This document shows, piece after piece, positions 7,042-8,212 of a stretch of DNA of 8,212 nucleotides. The stretch is from positions 1 through 8,212 of the forward strand of contig JBLMWU010000183.1 in assembly GCA_050257395.1 (NCBI GenBank), written 5' to 3'. Position numbers and translations under genes: made by a program. The notes below the pieces were generated by a model that had not been told where the DNA came from, made no database searches, and saw only the letters and a program-made list of their open reading frames with translations. This DNA is from JAIRTY01 sp050257395. GTDB lineage: Bacteria; Actinomycetota; Actinomycetes; Streptosporangiales; Streptosporangiaceae. The stretch's first letter is position 1. Each line of letters opens with the position of its first letter.

Positions 7042-7065
7042 GCGCCGCGGTTGACGCCGCCGCGC
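7042..7065 (+). terminator. Hairpin, candidate terminator of the 6102-7022 gene
   Basis: GCGCCGCGG (7042-7050) pairs with CCGCCGCGC (7057-7065) over nine positions with one C:C mismatch around a six-base loop TTGACG, starting 20 bp after the stop codon. There is no T-tract, as is common for high-GC actinomycete terminators. Confidence 0.45.
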
Positions 7066-7094
7066 TGGAGCCCGAAGCTGTCATCATCCGCCTG

Positions 7095-7110
7095 TCCGGG
7101 TTGTCCCGGA
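7095..7110. repeat. Inverted repeat upstream of the regulator gene
   Basis: TCCGGG-TTGT-CCCGGA, six-base perfect arms with a four-base spacer, about 100 bp before the regulator start. It could be an operator or a leader hairpin; another TCCGGG follows near 7129. Such short repeats arise often by chance at this GC content. Confidence 0.25.
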
Positions 7111-7199
7111 TAGCGGGGTATGGGGCGGTCCGGGTGCGCCAGCGCAGCCACCGGGACCTGGCGCACATCGGCACGGCCCGGCGTTTGGCACCGGGATGC

Positions 7200-7205
7200 G
7201 GAGGG
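7200..7205 (+). promoter_or_regulatory. Ribosome binding site deciding the regulator start
   Basis: GGAGGG lies eight bases before the GTG at 7214. An alternative in-frame ATG at 7196 would place this motif inside the coding region and has only a weak ACCGGG before it, so GTG 7214 is preferred. Confidence 0.5.
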
Positions 7206-7213
7206 CGGGCGCG

Positions 7214-8212
7214 GTGACGGCGCTGAACACCGATCGGCTTCCGGTGCGGCTGGTCCCGCTGGTCGGGCGGCAGCGGGAGCTGCAGGAGGTGGTCGACTCC
7301 CTCGCCCGCAGCCGGCTGATGAGCCTGACCGGGCCCGGCGGCACCGGCAAGACCCGGCTGGCGCTGGCCGCCACCGGCGCGGCGCGGTCCCTGCCGGCCC
7401 CGGGCGCGATGCCCGCCCTCACCGAGCTGGCCGGGTTCGACGCGCTGCGGTTCTTCGAGCAGCGGGCACAGCTCGTGCTGCCGTCGTTCGGGCTCACGGA
7501 CGGCAACGCCGCCGCGGTGCTGCAGGTGTGCCGGCGGCTGGACGGGCTGCCGCTGGCGATCGAGCTGGCGGCGGCGCGGATGCGGGTGATGTCGGCGGAC
7601 CAGCTCGCCGAGGGCCTCGACGACATCTTCACCGTGCTGGTGGGCGGCTCGCGCACGGCGCCCGCCCGGCACCAGGCCCTGCGGGCCACCCTGGACTGGA
7701 GCCACGACCTGCTCGACCCGGACGAGCGGGCGGCGTTCCGGCGGCTGGCCGTGTTAGCCGGCGGGTTCACGCTGAGCATGGCGGGCCCGGTCGCCTGCGG
7801 CGACGACATCGGGCCGGAGCGGACGCTGGAGCTGCTCACCCGGCTCGCCGACAAGTCGCTGCTGCGGGTGGATCACGGTGGCGCCCGGGTCCGGTACCAC
7901 CTGCTCGCCACGGTCCGGGACTACGCGCGTGAGCGGCTGGCGGACGCGGGCGAGCAGGAGCAGGCCCGGCGGGCGCACCTGCGGGTATGCGTCGAGCTGG
8001 CGGAGCAGGCCGCCGCCCGCATCGAGGCCGACAAGCAGGAGCCGGGCAGCCTGGAACGCGAACTGGACCGGCTGGACGCCGAGACGCCGAACCTGCGGGC
8101 GGCACTGGAGTACGCCCGCCAGGCCGGCGACGCCGTCGCGGGCCTGCGGATCGCCGGGCCACTCGGCCGGTACGCCTACCTGCGCGGCCACTACGCCGAA
8201 GTCCGGCAGTGG
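7214..8212 (+). CDS. STAND/AfsR-like ATPase transcriptional regulator, shortened NB-ARC, 3' end outside the window
   Basis: The first 333 residues of a signal-transducing ATPase regulator of the AfsR/LuxR-associated NB-ARC type. It begins with VPLVGRQREL (14-23), then the P-loop GPGGTGKTRLAL (40-51). FDALRFFEQRA (75-85), CRRLDGLPLAIELAAARMRV (106-125), SADQLAEGLDDIF, RHQALRATLDWSHDLL (152-167) and FRRLAVLAGGF (175-185) match the helical and winged-helix parts. YHLLATVRDYARERL (228-242) follows, then helical repeat-like sequence (ETPNLRAALEYA) leading toward an expected TPR region. Only about 65 residues separate the P-loop Lys46 from GLPLAIELAA, where relatives I know have well over 150. The missing part normally holds Walker B (LLVLDNCEH-like) and the TSRxPL sensor. 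The frame is unbroken across the junction (about residues 55-75). There is no SARP/HTH domain at the N-terminus; a LuxR-type HTH may lie beyond the edge. Codon 181 is TTA. Confidence 0.85.
   Translation, partial: MTALNTDRLPVRLVPLVGRQRELQEVVDSLARSRLMSLTGPGGTGKTRLALAATGAARSLPAPGAMPALTELAGFDALRFFEQRAQLVLPSFGLTDGNAAAVLQVCRRLDGLPLAIELAAARMRVMSADQLAEGLDDIFTVLVGGSRTAPARHQALRATLDWSHDLLDPDERAAFRRLAVLAGGFTLSMAGPVACGDDIGPERTLELLTRLADKSLLRVDHGGARVRYHLLATVRDYARERLADAGEQEQARRAHLRVCVELAEQAAARIEADKQEPGSLERELDRLDAETPNLRAALEYARQAGDAVAGLRIAGPLGRYAYLRGHYAEVRQW
7754..7756 (+). promoter_or_regulatory. In-frame TTA leucine codon (possible bldA control)
   Basis: Codon 181 of the regulator, within RRLAVLAGG, is TTA while surrounding leucines are CTG or CTC. 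I found no TTA codon in frame in the other intact genes of the window. In Streptomyces and relatives, TTA is read by the developmentally regulated bldA tRNA and is concentrated in regulators of secondary metabolism and development. Confidence 0.7.

Noticed and set aside
7051..7056. TTGACG as a -35 promoter element for the regulator
   Set aside because: It is the loop of a hairpin and has no -10-like hexamer at 16-18 bp.
6950..7854. Leftward frames covering the gap before the regulator and its first half
   Set aside because: Composition is shadow-like, and the overlapping + strand frame carries a P-loop and several NB-ARC motifs.
7120..7932. A + strand frame of 270 residues overlapping the regulator
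   Set aside because: It reads Gly/Ala/Arg-rich sequence without motifs; the frame beginning at GTG 7214 carries the recognisable protein.

Overview
The window is very GC-rich (over 70% by eye, with G or C at most third codon positions). It has GTG starts, overlapping antisense shadow frames and a single rare TTA leucine codon. These point to a chromosomal segment of a filamentous actinomycete (Streptomyces or Streptosporangiales-like). The genus cannot be fixed from this sequence alone.

Layout. (1) At the left edge, the 3' part of an NAD(P)-dependent epimerase/dehydratase (SDR) gene runs rightward to 915. (2) From about 983 to 1392 lies a decayed remnant of a secreted-type protein gene, missing its 5' end and frameshifted near 1268-1270. 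(3) A perfect 34-bp palindrome at 1410-1443 sits between the converging transcripts and is a likely bidirectional terminator. (4) Four leftward genes follow, in transcription order: a patatin-like phospholipase (6056 to 5232), a PlsC-type acyltransferase (5204 to 4107), a five-helix membrane protein fused to an SGNH/GDSL hydrolase (4060 to 2363), and a zinc-ribbon DUF4328 membrane protein (2226 to 1459). The first three are tightly spaced (27 and 46 bp gaps) and look like one operon handling acyl chains: a cytoplasmic deacylase, a membrane acyltransferase and an extracytoplasmic esterase. (5) Only 45 bp separate the patatin start from a divergent rightward gene (6102-7022), a conserved hypothetical protein with a GHNWG signature, possibly lipocalin-like. 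It appears to be read from a leaderless mRNA. (6) After a hairpin and a 190-bp gap, a rightward STAND/AfsR-like ATPase regulator starts at 7214 and runs off the right edge. It keeps its P-loop but seems to lack the segment that normally carries Walker B and the sensor arginine, and it has the only TTA codon in any real gene here.

The most interesting points are the internally shortened STAND regulator, its TTA codon (possible bldA dependence), the three-enzyme lipid-type cassette with its membrane-SGNH fusion, the compact divergent promoter, and the frameshifted remnant. I see no CRISPR array, tRNA, rRNA, transposase or integrase.
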